Source: a virus. Taken from it: a DNA stretch of 26,340 bases. This document shows, piece by piece, positions 1 through 8,523 of this stretch. Positions within the stretch are counted from its first letter, which is position 1, and each line of letters opens with the position of its first letter. The stretch is from positions 1 through 26,340 of IMG/VR virus record IMGVR_UViG_3300025133_000527. One strand, written 5' to 3'. The translations under genes were made by a program, and so were the position numbers. Under the pieces are notes generated by a model that was given only the letters and a program-made list of their open reading frames with translations, ran no database searches and was not told the DNA's origin.

Positions 1-71
1 TCACGCATCTCAACAATCCTCTTGCGAACCTTCATCATACGTTCGTCTTTGAGGTCAAATATACTAGTCAA
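1..71 (-). CDS. 5' fragment of an unknown gene after the head genes
   Basis: An open frame runs off the window edge. The likely start is the TTG at 71-69, because AAGGAG lies six bases upstream and no stop follows before position 1. The visible residues begin (M)TSIFDLKDERMMKVRKRIV, a charged, probably helical amino terminus. An in-frame ATG at 38-36 is the alternative start. The TTG lies ten bases beyond the stop of the preceding small gene, which suits the same operon. Position after portal would suit a head protein such as a protease, scaffold or capsid protein, but nothing in these 23 residues shows this. Only a fragment is visible and the function is unknown. Confidence 0.4.
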   Translation of the reverse strand, partial: MTSIFDLKDERMMKVRKRIVEMR

Positions 72-81
72 ATCTTACTCC

Positions 82-282
82 TTACTCGGGAGTGCCATCC
101 TCTTCTCTCTTGGTCTTTTTAGACTTATTACCTCTTGGGCTGTCTAAATGTTGACCGGAAGCGGCTGCCCCCAATGTGTGCGTAGTGTAGGCTCCTAGCC
201 CACCTTGTCCCAATTGTAACAGACTACTTATGCTTGTCAAGGCTTTCTCTAAACGAATATCATTTTCACGATGAATATCCAT
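82..282 (-). CDS. Small hypothetical protein (66 aa)
   Basis: This 66-residue frame starts with ATG three bases after the stop of the preceding gene and is followed ten bases later by the next probable start, so it fits the continuous operon. The first half is a possible amphipathic helix (residues 5-25). A Gly/Ala-rich stretch follows, then a charged Lys/Arg/Glu tail from about residue 50. There is no signal peptide, convincing membrane segment or recognised motif. It sits among head genes downstream of portal, so a minor structural or assembly role is possible but not shown. The compact spacing supports it as a real gene; its shortness limits confidence. Confidence 0.5.
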   Translation of the reverse strand: MDIHRENDIRLEKALTSISSLLQLGQGGLGAYTTHTLGAAASGQHLDSPRGNKSKKTKREEDGTPE

Positions 283-285
283 TAC

Positions 286-1209
286 CTATTGTTCATCCTC
301 TTCCGGATTGTCCTCTAGGGCAATGTATTCATCTAAAATCTTATTAAGTTCAATTGTAGCACTGCGGTCAGCTTTAGCTGCAACTTCGGACTCAATTTCG
401 GATTGGATTAAATCTACAAGGGTTAGTTGCTTTTTAACATCTGTTTCTGTCCCTGCTCTATGCGCTGTATTGTTTTTTTGATCTTCGGTTGTATCTGCGG
501 GGGGAATATATCCAGATACATCACCATAGTGAGCCTCCCCTGTAAAGGTTTTAGCTTCCACTGTACCCTTTTTATTATCCATAAGGCTGGTTGATACAGA
601 TTTTATTATATCAATTGCAAACCCCTCAACTGCATCTTTACCCTTACTACTCATCTTAGAAAGTGATTTTCGTTGGAGGAATGCGTCTAACTTCTGGGGT
701 CCACTTTTAGATTTTTTCTTACCCTTTTTCCCACCTGAACCACCATAGGTTGTCGTGAATACCCCCGGGTCGGAAGACACTGCCACTGTTCCACCGGCAA
801 ATTCCTTTAAAAATTTTTGAAGTTCTTTTACCCTAGGTGTGCCGCCTTGTGCAGAAATGGCAAATTCATGCCCTGATGCAGCCCTCCCGTGTGCCTTTGC
901 ACGTCGTAATTTACCCGCTTTTAGAGCCCTCCGTGATAGCTGTTCATGATGCTCTTTAGCACTGTTATGGTAATTCGGACCAGCTACCTTGTTGTCTGGG
1001 TGGTGGATAGCTTTGACACCATCACCATAATAATATGTCGTAGTCCCGTCTCTAGCAACATCCCGCCTAACGTACAGATGACCCTTGCGCTCTTCAGGGG
1101 TGTTCCTGAGGTACTCCTTATCATTCTTATTTTCTGGGCGTGATCTGGTTTCAGGTATATCGCCGTCATGTTTTGCATCTTTAGGGTTAAATTTCATAGC
1201 ATCAGGCAT
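286..1209 (-). CDS. Hypothetical protein after portal (307 aa), basic and low-complexity
   Basis: I do not recognise the family. The protein is hydrophilic. Residues 20-115 are rich in Arg, Lys and His, with a YYYGDG patch near residue 60. A Gly/Lys linker (GGSGGKKGKKKSKSG) lies near residues 156-170. The last 70 residues are acidic and probably helical, ending EDNPEEDEQ. It starts at the ATG overlapping the portal stop (TAATG); the ATG four codons later is an alternative. Translational coupling to portal suggests a head-associated protein made in step with it, such as an internal, scaffold-like or injected DNA-binding protein. That role is inference from position and charge only. Confidence 0.7.
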   Translation of the reverse strand: MPDAMKFNPKDAKHDGDIPETRSRPENKNDKEYLRNTPEERKGHLYVRRDVARDGTTTYYYGDGVKAIHHPDNKVAGPNYHNSAKEHHEQLSRRALKAGKLRRAKAHGRAASGHEFAISAQGGTPRVKELQKFLKEFAGGTVAVSSDPGVFTTTYGGSGGKKGKKKSKSGPQKLDAFLQRKSLSKMSSKGKDAVEGFAIDIIKSVSTSLMDNKKGTVEAKTFTGEAHYGDVSGYIPPADTTEDQKNNTAHRAGTETDVKKQLTLVDLIQSEIESEVAAKADRSATIELNKILDEYIALEDNPEEDEQ

Positions 1210-3230
1210 TATTCATCCTCGTTTTCATAAGAGTACGGACCTTTCTTTTCACGTTCTGATACTGTAGAAGGACGCCTATGCTCAGGTTTTTGTATTGAAG
1301 ATGCGCTAAATGTGGCTTTCTCAACAAAACCTACACCATTGGGGGTAAGGGCTCCCACATATTGTGTACCATCTGATTCAAACCACAACTTGCTACCGTC
1401 AGCACTAGGACCTTTAATAATAGGTGTAAAACCTTTATCCATTAAATCTTGAACCCATGTCTTACCTGAACCTAGAGATTTAGCTAATCCATGTATTCTA
1501 TCAATAGTTACTTTATCTCTTGCTTCGTTATATTCATCTACGTCCCGTTCCATCAATGGTGTTTTATCCATTGCTGTGGGGACTTTACCAAATCGTGGGA
1601 CTTTTACAGTATCTACAGGATCAAATTCTAATTGCATAGGATTCATCTCAGGGGGGACTTCTTCCCCACCTTGCTGTTGTTGAGCCATCTGATCAGCTTG
1701 TTGTTGAGCTTGCACTGCCTGTTGTTCTACCTGCTGATGCATAGACTCTACTCCCAAAACTTGACTTTCACCTTCAATTTGGGCTAGTGGGACTGGTTCG
1801 CCTGTTACAACAAACATGATATCATCCATGTCTACATTTTCATTCTTTAGTTTCAGAGTGTATCCCATATCTAATAGAATCTTAGCGTTGTTTACACGCT
1901 GTTGAGAGAAACTAATTCGTGTGGCTTCTGCCTTTTCTTCAGGGTTAGGGAGTATAAGCTCAAAATCTGTAATACCAAAAGCCTCTAATAACCTAGGGAA
2001 TACTTTATCTTTAAGCCTCCGTTGATCAGACTCTACAGTTCTACCCATAACTACAAGTTGGGAAGTTTGTGTGGACATTCCCCCAAATGAATCGGGGTTA
2101 CCTTGCCATACAGGGGTTACTCCCCATATAGCGGCAATTCGTTCCCTGATTTCGTCCTTAATTGGGAGGTAATCCATTTCCTGTAAGGTGTGGAATAGTC
2201 TTACCATATCAACTCTACCACGTTGGTTTCTGGCACTTACCGCAATCATAGGGACATAGTTAGGGTCTTTACGTGTTTCTGCCTGAATAATAGCTCGTTC
2301 ACGCTTCAACGCTTCTGGGTCATCAGTCTGAACCATCAGCATAGATGCGGGCATCTTGCGTTCAAAGAAGTAACGGTATAGGTTTTTATCCATACCTATT
2401 AAAGTTAGAGCCTTTTCAAAAATAGTAAGAATTGGAGACATGCCGTATGTCTCAGTTGGAGTGAACTTTGACGTGTGAATAATTTCATTTTCTAAGAAAT
2501 AAACTACTTGTGTTCGGTGTAGGAACCTGTACATGGCTCCTCTGAGTTCTATACCACAGGGTTCTCCCTCAGACCCGTCTTCTTCCTGTGCGGGAATCTT
2601 ACAGTTACCGGGGGATTCAGTGATAGCTTCACGATGAATGGGGCAAATAAAATGTGTGTTATTAGGGAGTCCCATCTCATCTAGGTCAAATTCTATCAAC
2701 GCAGGATTCATTCTTCGGATTTCTACTACTTTAGAAGAAACTTTATTATTTTCATCCGCTACATATTCTTTTACTAAATAAAGAAATGCGTCATCAATTG
2801 TATTAACATCAAACTCAAATAGTCTAAGTACTTCTTCCAACGTCTGACCGAATTGGTTGGCGTGGGACATTACTTTTTTCATTCTGGTTAATTGATCTAA
2901 GTCAGGCTCGTCTGTGGTGGCGGAGAAGGATAATCCTTGCCTGAATACTTCGTTAATAATATGCCCTATAGGGGCACGTATTTCTTCTACTGTATATGAA
3001 ATATTCTGTAAGTCAGAAATTAACTGTCGTCTGTATGCTAACTGGTTACGTATATAAGAGTTAGCAATGTAATCAACACCGAACTCAGGGCTTCTTCCTT
3101 TTTCCCTGTCATCAGAACCTTTCATGATAAGGTTTTCGTTAAAGTTTGCTAACGAATCTAACACAGAGGAAGCAGAGGCTCTTTTTTGTACAAAGGGGCT
3201 GCCGGGGCCGACAAACTCATCTAAACGCAT
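1209..3230 (-). CDS. Portal protein
   Basis: The portal is the dodecameric ring at the capsid vertex through which DNA enters and leaves. At 673 residues it is within the usual size range. The central part (about residues 260-430) has the family style: a long helical region with RRLKDKVFPRLLEAFG, preceded by WGVTPVWQGNPDSFGGMS, which matches the end of many portal cores. Residues 196-225 hold C196, H199, C210 and C225 on a Gly/Glu-rich loop, a possible zinc site unusual for portals. A Gln-rich stretch (about 505-540) and a separate carboxy-terminal region follow. The gene lies four genes downstream of large terminase in transcript order, as expected for packaging genes. Assignment rests on core pattern, length and position. 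Confidence 0.82.
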   Translation of the reverse strand: MRLDEFVGPGSPFVQKRASASSVLDSLANFNENLIMKGSDDREKGRSPEFGVDYIANSYIRNQLAYRRQLISDLQNISYTVEEIRAPIGHIINEVFRQGLSFSATTDEPDLDQLTRMKKVMSHANQFGQTLEEVLRLFEFDVNTIDDAFLYLVKEYVADENNKVSSKVVEIRRMNPALIEFDLDEMGLPNNTHFICPIHREAITESPGNCKIPAQEEDGSEGEPCGIELRGAMYRFLHRTQVVYFLENEIIHTSKFTPTETYGMSPILTIFEKALTLIGMDKNLYRYFFERKMPASMLMVQTDDPEALKRERAIIQAETRKDPNYVPMIAVSARNQRGRVDMVRLFHTLQEMDYLPIKDEIRERIAAIWGVTPVWQGNPDSFGGMSTQTSQLVVMGRTVESDQRRLKDKVFPRLLEAFGITDFELILPNPEEKAEATRISFSQQRVNNAKILLDMGYTLKLKNENVDMDDIMFVVTGEPVPLAQIEGESQVLGVESMHQQVEQQAVQAQQQADQMAQQQQGGEEVPPEMNPMQLEFDPVDTVKVPRFGKVPTAMDKTPLMERDVDEYNEARDKVTIDRIHGLAKSLGSGKTWVQDLMDKGFTPIIKGPSADGSKLWFESDGTQYVGALTPNGVGFVEKATFSASSIQKPEHRRPSTVSEREKKGPYSYENEDE

Positions 3231-3724
3231 TAGTCATTAAGTCCTATCATGTTTTCCGATTGCCCCATATTAGCTAGTTTGGAGATAATCATCTGCTTTA
3301 TAAGAAAGCTCTCTGATACCTCACTAGGTGGAGCAGGTTGTTGAATATTTAGTAGAGGTTCTCTCTCGGCTTGTGCAGAGTCTAGGTCTAGAAGCTGCTC
3401 ACTTAAACTTTCATTTTCTCTTTCTAAAACAATTTTGTCGGCTTCAAGTTCTTCAACCTTGGCTTCTAAAGCTTGAATTTCAGCAATAGCGGCACTTTGT
3501 AAGTAGCCTCCTTTGGTTGCCTCTCGTATCACTGCTAAATACTGCCCCTCTGTAAGTAAAGTTACAGCGGTATGATTATCAGGAATATCTTCACTATCTT
3601 CTATTGTATTTAGGGATTCATCCCATGAATCTAAAACTCTCCACGTACCTGATGCATCTCTTTTGGCTACATACTGAAGGTCGTATGTTTTGCTTAGTCT
3701 GTCCACTATATCTTGATCACTCAC
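3230..3724 (-). CDS. Coiled-coil hypothetical protein upstream of portal (164 aa)
   Basis: Translation starts at GTG with GGAGG six bases upstream, and the stop overlaps the portal start (TAATG), so the two are probably translationally coupled. Residues 1-75 look globular. Residues about 78-120 form a convincing coiled coil of Leu/Ile and Glu heptads (ALEAKVEELEADKIVLEREN). A Pro-rich link near residue 128 and a short helical tail follow. No enzyme motif is visible. Coiled coil plus position suggests a portal-associated assembly factor or a regulator, but the family is unknown. It is the first gene after the ribonucleotide reductase and has a promoter-like sequence directly upstream. Confidence 0.7.
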   Translation of the reverse strand: MSDQDIVDRLSKTYDLQYVAKRDASGTWRVLDSWDESLNTIEDSEDIPDNHTAVTLLTEGQYLAVIREATKGGYLQSAAIAEIQALEAKVEELEADKIVLERENESLSEQLLDLDSAQAEREPLLNIQQPAPPSEVSESFLIKQMIISKLANMGQSENMIGLND

Positions 3725-3752
3725 GAGAGCCTCCTAGTCTTTATTCTTTCTT

Positions 3753-3783
3753 ATTATACTGCTAATGCGATGATTTTACGCAA
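3753..3783 (-). promoter_or_regulatory. Possible sigma-70-type promoter for the portal operon
   Basis: In the short gap after the reductase gene the minus strand carries a perfect TATAAT (3758-3753). TTGCGT, which shares TTG with the -35 consensus, lies 19 bases upstream (3783-3778). The -35 overlaps the end of the reductase gene and the -10 lies in the intergenic gap. The spacer is longer than the ideal 17 bases. A start here would serve the coiled-coil gene, portal and the genes beyond it. Confidence 0.4.
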
Positions 3784-5746
3784 TATGACACTTAGACCAC
3801 CCACAACTTTTGCAAGTAGAGCATCCTGATTCTTCTACAATGAAGGGAGAACTACAGCACTCTTCTTCTGTGATAGATAGTCCTAACCACTTTAAAGAAG
3901 AAGGGGAATCAGTGTATAAAGATTCAAGTTTGAATTCATTATCAACTGATGAAGCCATTGAAGGTATCATAGATAATTGGGATAAATCAAAACTTTCTGT
4001 TTTAGTTTCCTCTTTTACATTAGACACTAGAACCTCCTTGTCACGAGAACCTGACCTGTACACTGTAATCCCTTTACACCCAGTTCTCCATGCTTCTATA
4101 TAAGCGGTTGATATATCTTCAACTGTAGCACTATTGGGGAAATTAATTGTCTTAGATATACCAGAGTCACAATATTTTTGGAAAGCTGATTGCATGCCTA
4201 CGTGTCCTTCAGCACCTATATCGGCAGATGTTACAAAAACATCTTTAGCCCACTGTGGAACATCATCTCTGTCCTGAATAGAACCACCATCAGCCACGTA
4301 CCCCATTAAATCTTCCGAGTAAAAGCCTGAATCTTTAGCAGTATTTTTAAAATATTTGTTTGCATAAAAGAATTCCTGTCCTTCAAGAACATTTTGTTTC
4401 CGCCAAACTAGCGCAAAAGTAGGCTCTATTCCACTAGATGTGTCCGCAAGCATAGAAATAGTTCCTGTGGGAGCCACTGTAAGTCGGCAAGCGTTACGAT
4501 ACTTAGGTCCACCTTCCTTGGCATAATCACTGCGATCCCAAGCAGGGAAAACCCCACGTTCTTCAGCTAATTCTATAGAGGTATCATCTGATGTGGTTTG
4601 TATGAATTCCATGACAGTAGCACCCACTTCCCTGCCAATCTTCGTGTCATATCCTATTTTCAGTTTAATGAGTAAATCAGCAAAACCCATGACCCCTAAA
4701 CCAATCTTCCTAGTTGATTTAGTCATCTTCTCTATTTCTGGGGTAGCGTAATAATTAGCGTCAATAACATTGTCAAGGAATCTAGTGGATAATTTAATTA
4801 CAGAGGCTAAATCTTCCCAGTCTACTGAGTCTTTCCAGTTTGTGCTTTCTGAAAAATTATGAAATTCAGCTAAATTGACAGACCCTAAATTGCAGGATTC
4901 ATTGCCCAACAAAGGCTGCTCCCCGCAAGGGTTAGTTGCTATCATGTCTCCATATTGTTCTTTGACTTTATTGTCCTGATTTATGCGGTCTAGGAAAACC
5001 ATTCCCGGCTCTCCGTTTTTCCATGCCCCTTTAGTAATTGTATCAAAGACCATCCGAGCATCATGCTCGCCTACAACTTCATGGGTGTTTGGGTCAATCA
5101 AAGGGTAATGAACTCCCGCTGCAACGGCTTGCATAAAGGAATTGTCCACCCCAACAGAAATATTAAAGTTATGAATGTCGCCTTCCACTGACTTGCAGGA
5201 AATGAACTCAAGGATATCGGGGTGATGAACATCCAGAATAGCCATATTCGCCCCGTCTCTCTTACCCCCTTGTGTAATCATTGATGATACACGACTCAAA
5301 GTTTTTAATACTTCTATCGGTCCGCAAGCCTTCCCATGTGTAGAGGCAATGTTGGTTCCTCTTGGACGCAACTTAGACAAGGCAAACCCTGTGCCACCAC
5401 CGAACTTCTGAACCATAGCTGCGTCAGTTGCACCTTTCATAATTCCTTCCATAGTGTCTTCCAGAGGAAGTACAAAACAGGCTGAAAGGGTTCCTTGATG
5501 AGTCCCTGCGTTCATCATAGTCGGGGAGTTGGGTATAAATTTTAGACCATCCATCATCTCAAAAAATTGATTGGTGATTTTCGTAACTTCATGGTCTGGT
5601 TTGTCGTACAGTTGTTCTATCAGGGCTACGGTTTTTGCAACACGTTTGAACATATCAGTGGAATCCTCAACTGTCTCCCCTGCCTCGTCTTTTAAGTAAT
5701 ATCGTTTTTTCGCAATCGTCTCGGCTTGGGGGGTAAGATCAGCCAT
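3776..5746 (-). CDS. nrdJ: Class II (adenosylcobalamin-dependent) ribonucleoside-diphosphate or -triphosphate reductase
   Basis: This enzyme reduces ribonucleotides to deoxyribonucleotides for phage DNA synthesis, using a radical made from vitamin B12. The catalytic signature NPCGEQPL gives N272, C274 (thiyl radical) and E276. C90 (TLSAC) and C285 (ESCNLGS) match the redox pair. APTGTISMLADTSSGIEP (about 425-442) and PNSATVEDI (537-545) are also family motifs. The carboxy terminus is a cysteine cluster, C642, C645, C648 and C653 (CSTCKSCGWSKCHIA), typical of B12-dependent NrdJ and used for re-reduction. No small radical subunit gene is seen nearby, as expected for class II. It starts at ATG after GGAGG. 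Its place between large terminase and portal, rather than with replication genes, is unusual. No intein or frameshift was seen. Confidence 0.96.
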   Translation of the reverse strand: MADLTPQAETIAKKRYYLKDEAGETVEDSTDMFKRVAKTVALIEQLYDKPDHEVTKITNQFFEMMDGLKFIPNSPTMMNAGTHQGTLSACFVLPLEDTMEGIMKGATDAAMVQKFGGGTGFALSKLRPRGTNIASTHGKACGPIEVLKTLSRVSSMITQGGKRDGANMAILDVHHPDILEFISCKSVEGDIHNFNISVGVDNSFMQAVAAGVHYPLIDPNTHEVVGEHDARMVFDTITKGAWKNGEPGMVFLDRINQDNKVKEQYGDMIATNPCGEQPLLGNESCNLGSVNLAEFHNFSESTNWKDSVDWEDLASVIKLSTRFLDNVIDANYYATPEIEKMTKSTRKIGLGVMGFADLLIKLKIGYDTKIGREVGATVMEFIQTTSDDTSIELAEERGVFPAWDRSDYAKEGGPKYRNACRLTVAPTGTISMLADTSSGIEPTFALVWRKQNVLEGQEFFYANKYFKNTAKDSGFYSEDLMGYVADGGSIQDRDDVPQWAKDVFVTSADIGAEGHVGMQSAFQKYCDSGISKTINFPNSATVEDISTAYIEAWRTGCKGITVYRSGSRDKEVLVSNVKEETKTESFDLSQLSMIPSMASSVDNEFKLESLYTDSPSSLKWLGLSITEEECCSSPFIVEESGCSTCKSCGWSKCHIA

Positions 5747-5764
5747 TTATTGGAACCTCCGCTT

Positions 5765-7456
5765 TCATTCTTCTTTTCGTGAACCGCATTGCAAGCACAA
5801 ACGGTTATTTCTGACCCACATTGTTGGGACACAAGTGTCTTCCTGACAGGCAGGATTAGGGCCTTTTAACCGTGTGTCGTCTTTGAGGATACCTTCATTA
5901 TACTCATTCTTTTTATGTTCCACCACCTTGAAAAGGTCAGTTTCTTTGTCATTTACTGCGACATCTAAAGAGTGGGTAGTTGGCTGTTTAGAGCCGTCTA
6001 TATCTTCCATCCAATCCAGCACGTTTCCTATGTTAGTAAACCCCATAGATGTACTATCATACACTGCCCGTAGAGCCATTGCAACAGAGAAAAAGGCATC
6101 ACCATGCCCTTCCACAGTATCAGGGGCTTTTAGCTCGTTATTTACTGAAAGTATCTGAGAACGTTGACGCTCATCACGTAATAGCCGTAGATTACCAGAG
6201 TGTACGTATTCCTCAAATATTTGTGCCATTTCATTTTTAGATTTTAGAGAGAAGTGCATGGGGTACCACTTATTGTCAAGTCCCCTATCTTCTAACTCTC
6301 CACGAGTGTTATCATAAAAGGCGTAGTCTAAATCGAAATTTTCTACCAAAGAATTCAAATACTTTACTTGGGCGGTAAATTCCCAGTTATCAAGCCATGA
6401 TTGGTGTACTTGGGTTATAACCCCATTGTATTCCTGAAAAATCACAATATGGCTAGGGTTACGCTTTTTACCCACGTCACACCCAGCGTACAACCTAGAC
6501 CCCGGCTTTTTATAGAAAAGCTCACTAGGGCTGTGGTTTTCTAAGTCACCATCTTCACAAGATAATATGGAGGGGGCATCAAAGTACGCCTCATCACTGA
6601 ACGCCGGTTTTAGCAAAAACTCTGAATCAAACGCTTTGGGTTTAGCTCTTTGTATTTGTAGTAAATCTTCTTCCGAGTAACGTTCAGGGAACAACACTCT
6701 ACGATCTGGTTCTGGGTCTAGGGCGGGCATACGACGCTGGAAGAACCGTTCGTCGTTCTCTAGTACTGCTAGAAGGTCAGACGGGGTTTGAGGAGTTCCT
6801 ACAACAACTGTCGGGACTCCGGGGTTAGGTATAAAAATAGCCTCAGTAAGGAACTGGTTTTCTACTTTTGACAGATTAGCTAAATTCAAACCCGAATCAG
6901 GGTCTCTAAGGATGTCATCTGCTATCATTCCTCCATTTACGTGCAAGCCACGTTTGAAGGAAAACACGCCACCACGAATAATTTCCACTATGTAGTCATC
7001 GTTAATAGAGTATCTAAACGTATATTCTGAACTAGTATTTTTATTAGTCATCCATTGGTTTAGTACAGGATTACGGTCTACTTCCTTTATAAGCTCACCG
7101 ACGTGATACTTAGCCATTGTGTCGCTATAAGATAGGTACAGGAAGTTAACGTCCCTCCCCATCTTTAAAGCCCTCCAAATAGGAAAGGCGTGACCAATAA
7201 TGGTGGACTTAAAATGCGTTCTAGGGACGACGCTTACATAGTTTAGATTATCTTCTATAGCCCGTTCTACATCATCGCACATTTTACCTACGTGCCATGC
7301 ATTAAATAATTGGGGCTGGTCAAAGCTAAGAGACCATATGTCTCTTACGAAATCCCACATCCCGCCTACCTTAATAGTGGAGGAAGTTTTTAACCCTCTG
7401 GATAAAAGCGCAAAAGCATCTTCATAAGAGGTTACGTCTTTCTTATTAGTCGCCAT
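5765..7456 (-). CDS. terL: Terminase large subunit (packaging ATPase and nuclease)
   Basis: The protein pumps phage DNA into the capsid and cuts it. The amino-terminal ATPase has a terminase-type Walker A (VVPRTHFKST, R79 to T85), Walker B (MIADD, 177-181) and a coupling motif VVVGTPQ (217-223). The RNase H-like nuclease shows three spaced acids: D327 (YAGCDVGK), D382 (FYDNTRGE) and D453 (GHGDAF). At 563 residues it is of normal length. The last 30 residues add C537, C542, C554 and C557 (C-x4-C then C-x2-C), a likely zinc ribbon that most TerL proteins lack. Its start overlaps the end of the small subunit by 11 bases. The headful or cos packaging type cannot be told from motifs alone. Confidence 0.94.
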   Translation of the reverse strand: MATNKKDVTSYEDAFALLSRGLKTSSTIKVGGMWDFVRDIWSLSFDQPQLFNAWHVGKMCDDVERAIEDNLNYVSVVPRTHFKSTIIGHAFPIWRALKMGRDVNFLYLSYSDTMAKYHVGELIKEVDRNPVLNQWMTNKNTSSEYTFRYSINDDYIVEIIRGGVFSFKRGLHVNGGMIADDILRDPDSGLNLANLSKVENQFLTEAIFIPNPGVPTVVVGTPQTPSDLLAVLENDERFFQRRMPALDPEPDRRVLFPERYSEEDLLQIQRAKPKAFDSEFLLKPAFSDEAYFDAPSILSCEDGDLENHSPSELFYKKPGSRLYAGCDVGKKRNPSHIVIFQEYNGVITQVHQSWLDNWEFTAQVKYLNSLVENFDLDYAFYDNTRGELEDRGLDNKWYPMHFSLKSKNEMAQIFEEYVHSGNLRLLRDERQRSQILSVNNELKAPDTVEGHGDAFFSVAMALRAVYDSTSMGFTNIGNVLDWMEDIDGSKQPTTHSLDVAVNDKETDLFKVVEHKKNEYNEGILKDDTRLKGPNPACQEDTCVPTMWVRNNRLCLQCGSRKEE

Positions 7457-7952
7457 CCGGGGTCTTTTGCATCAACGCTCCTAACCTAATAGATAGCCGT
7501 ATACGAGTGTCTTCATCGTGTATTTCTTCAGATAAAATATCGAGCACTTCTTCTACAAACGAAATGTTCACTAATCCTCTAGCTATTCCTCTGGAACCTT
7601 GTATGCCTATATCAACGGCTTTCACAGCGTCACCCGGACGTTGGAAGGTTAGGTTCTCTAACTCGTCAATAGCTTTTTTAGTAATCCTATCATATATTTT
7701 TCTTTGCTCTATATCATCTTTAGCTATTCGAGAAGCTTGGGACTCCTCTACTTTAGCTAGGGCTTTTTCCTCTACATTATTCTTACGTTCTGCCCAATTG
7801 TACCTCCGCTTCCAACTGTATATAGTCGGGGCAGATACTGGTTCATTTGGGAACTTCTTCCCTAGCCCTGATACAATTTTTGAAACTGTCATCCCTTGAG
7901 AAAACAGTTTGAATGCATGGGTACGTACTTCTAAAGGTGCTTGTCTAGGCAT
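7446..7952 (-). CDS. terS: Probable terminase small subunit
   Basis: The small subunit recognises phage DNA and brings it to TerL. I chose the ATG at 7952 (MPRQAPLEVRTHAF), giving 168 residues. It overlaps the previous stop by eight bases, and the longer upstream frame lies wholly inside the previous gene and looks unlike protein. Residues 10-55 form a helix-turn-helix of the kind seen in terminase small subunits: AFKLFSQGMTVSKIV, then APTIYSWKRRYNW with the recognition helix. The rest is charged and helical, as expected for oligomerisation and TerL contact. The location directly before TerL, with overlap, makes the call strong despite the divergent sequence. Confidence 0.82.
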   Translation of the reverse strand: MPRQAPLEVRTHAFKLFSQGMTVSKIVSGLGKKFPNEPVSAPTIYSWKRRYNWAERKNNVEEKALAKVEESQASRIAKDDIEQRKIYDRITKKAIDELENLTFQRPGDAVKAVDIGIQGSRGIARGLVNISFVEEVLDILSEEIHDEDTRIRLSIRLGALMQKTPDGD

Positions 7953-8523
7953 CAAACAGTCCACTTCCACCAGTTTGTAGAGGGGCTTGAGGTTCGTCTC
8001 CGTCGTATGAACCTTGGTCTTTAGGAGAGTCCCAGCTTCCCCATCCACCGTCGCTAAATGCCATGTGGTCAGGGTTTTGAGATTCGATACTTCCCCCATA
8101 TGGAGTGCCATCTGGTTGTAGTGTTTTAGACCAGTCCATCTTTGAACGTCTGTCAGTAGAAGCTGAATGGCAAGACGGAATGTCTACCTTAGTTCCAGCG
8201 GGTCCAGTTTTTGAAATTACACTTTTGAAATCTATTGTGATTTCCTTCCTCATGCATACACCTTCCCAGATATGGGCTTGCTCATTAAAGGGTTTGAAGT
8301 TGGAGTTGTCTTGGATATCAGAGGTAGTGCGTTGTACACCCTCGATGGTCTGATTGTATTTACATGCAGTAAACTTACACCAGACTACTTTTCCTACCGC
8401 TTCTCTCAGGCTTTCACCTGTCATACCTTCAGGAAGGGTGGATTTATACTCTTTGCTGTTATCTTTCGTCTTTTTCCCACGATTTACGTAAAAGGTTGAT
8501 CGCTGTTGGTTATGCATTGTCAT
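7945..8523 (-). CDS. Hypothetical protein with cysteine knuckle, resembling DUF1540 (192 aa)
   Basis: The product is not identified. The middle carries WCKFTACKYN (C49, C54) and later GVCMRKEITID (C90) and PSCHSAS (C118). Cys-x4-Cys-x-Tyr-Asn followed by Cys before an I-x-ID strand and a last Cys resembles the DUF1540 metal-knuckle layout, but with a much longer loop between the second and third cysteines. The tail from about residue 130 is Gly/Asp/Ser-rich and looks disordered. It starts at ATG 8523 with GGAG ten bases upstream, overlapping the end of ruvC by 14 bases; ATG at 8517 is an alternative. It lies between RuvC and the terminase genes, so a DNA-processing or packaging role is possible but only a guess. 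Confidence 0.65.
   Translation of the reverse strand: MTMHNQQRSTFYVNRGKKTKDNSKEYKSTLPEGMTGESLREAVGKVVWCKFTACKYNQTIEGVQRTTSDIQDNSNFKPFNEQAHIWEGVCMRKEITIDFKSVISKTGPAGTKVDIPSCHSASTDRRSKMDWSKTLQPDGTPYGGSIESQNPDHMAFSDGGWGSWDSPKDQGSYDGDEPQAPLQTGGSGLFDA

Noticed and set aside
946-1267. Small open frames on both strands overlapping the 307-aa gene
   Set aside because: They lie inside a real gene, have no SD or protein-like composition, and conflict with the one-direction gene layout.
7953-8111. Upstream extension of the small terminase subunit
   Set aside because: The extra 53 residues are another reading of the preceding gene; the ATG at 7952 gives an HTH protein with a normal overlap.
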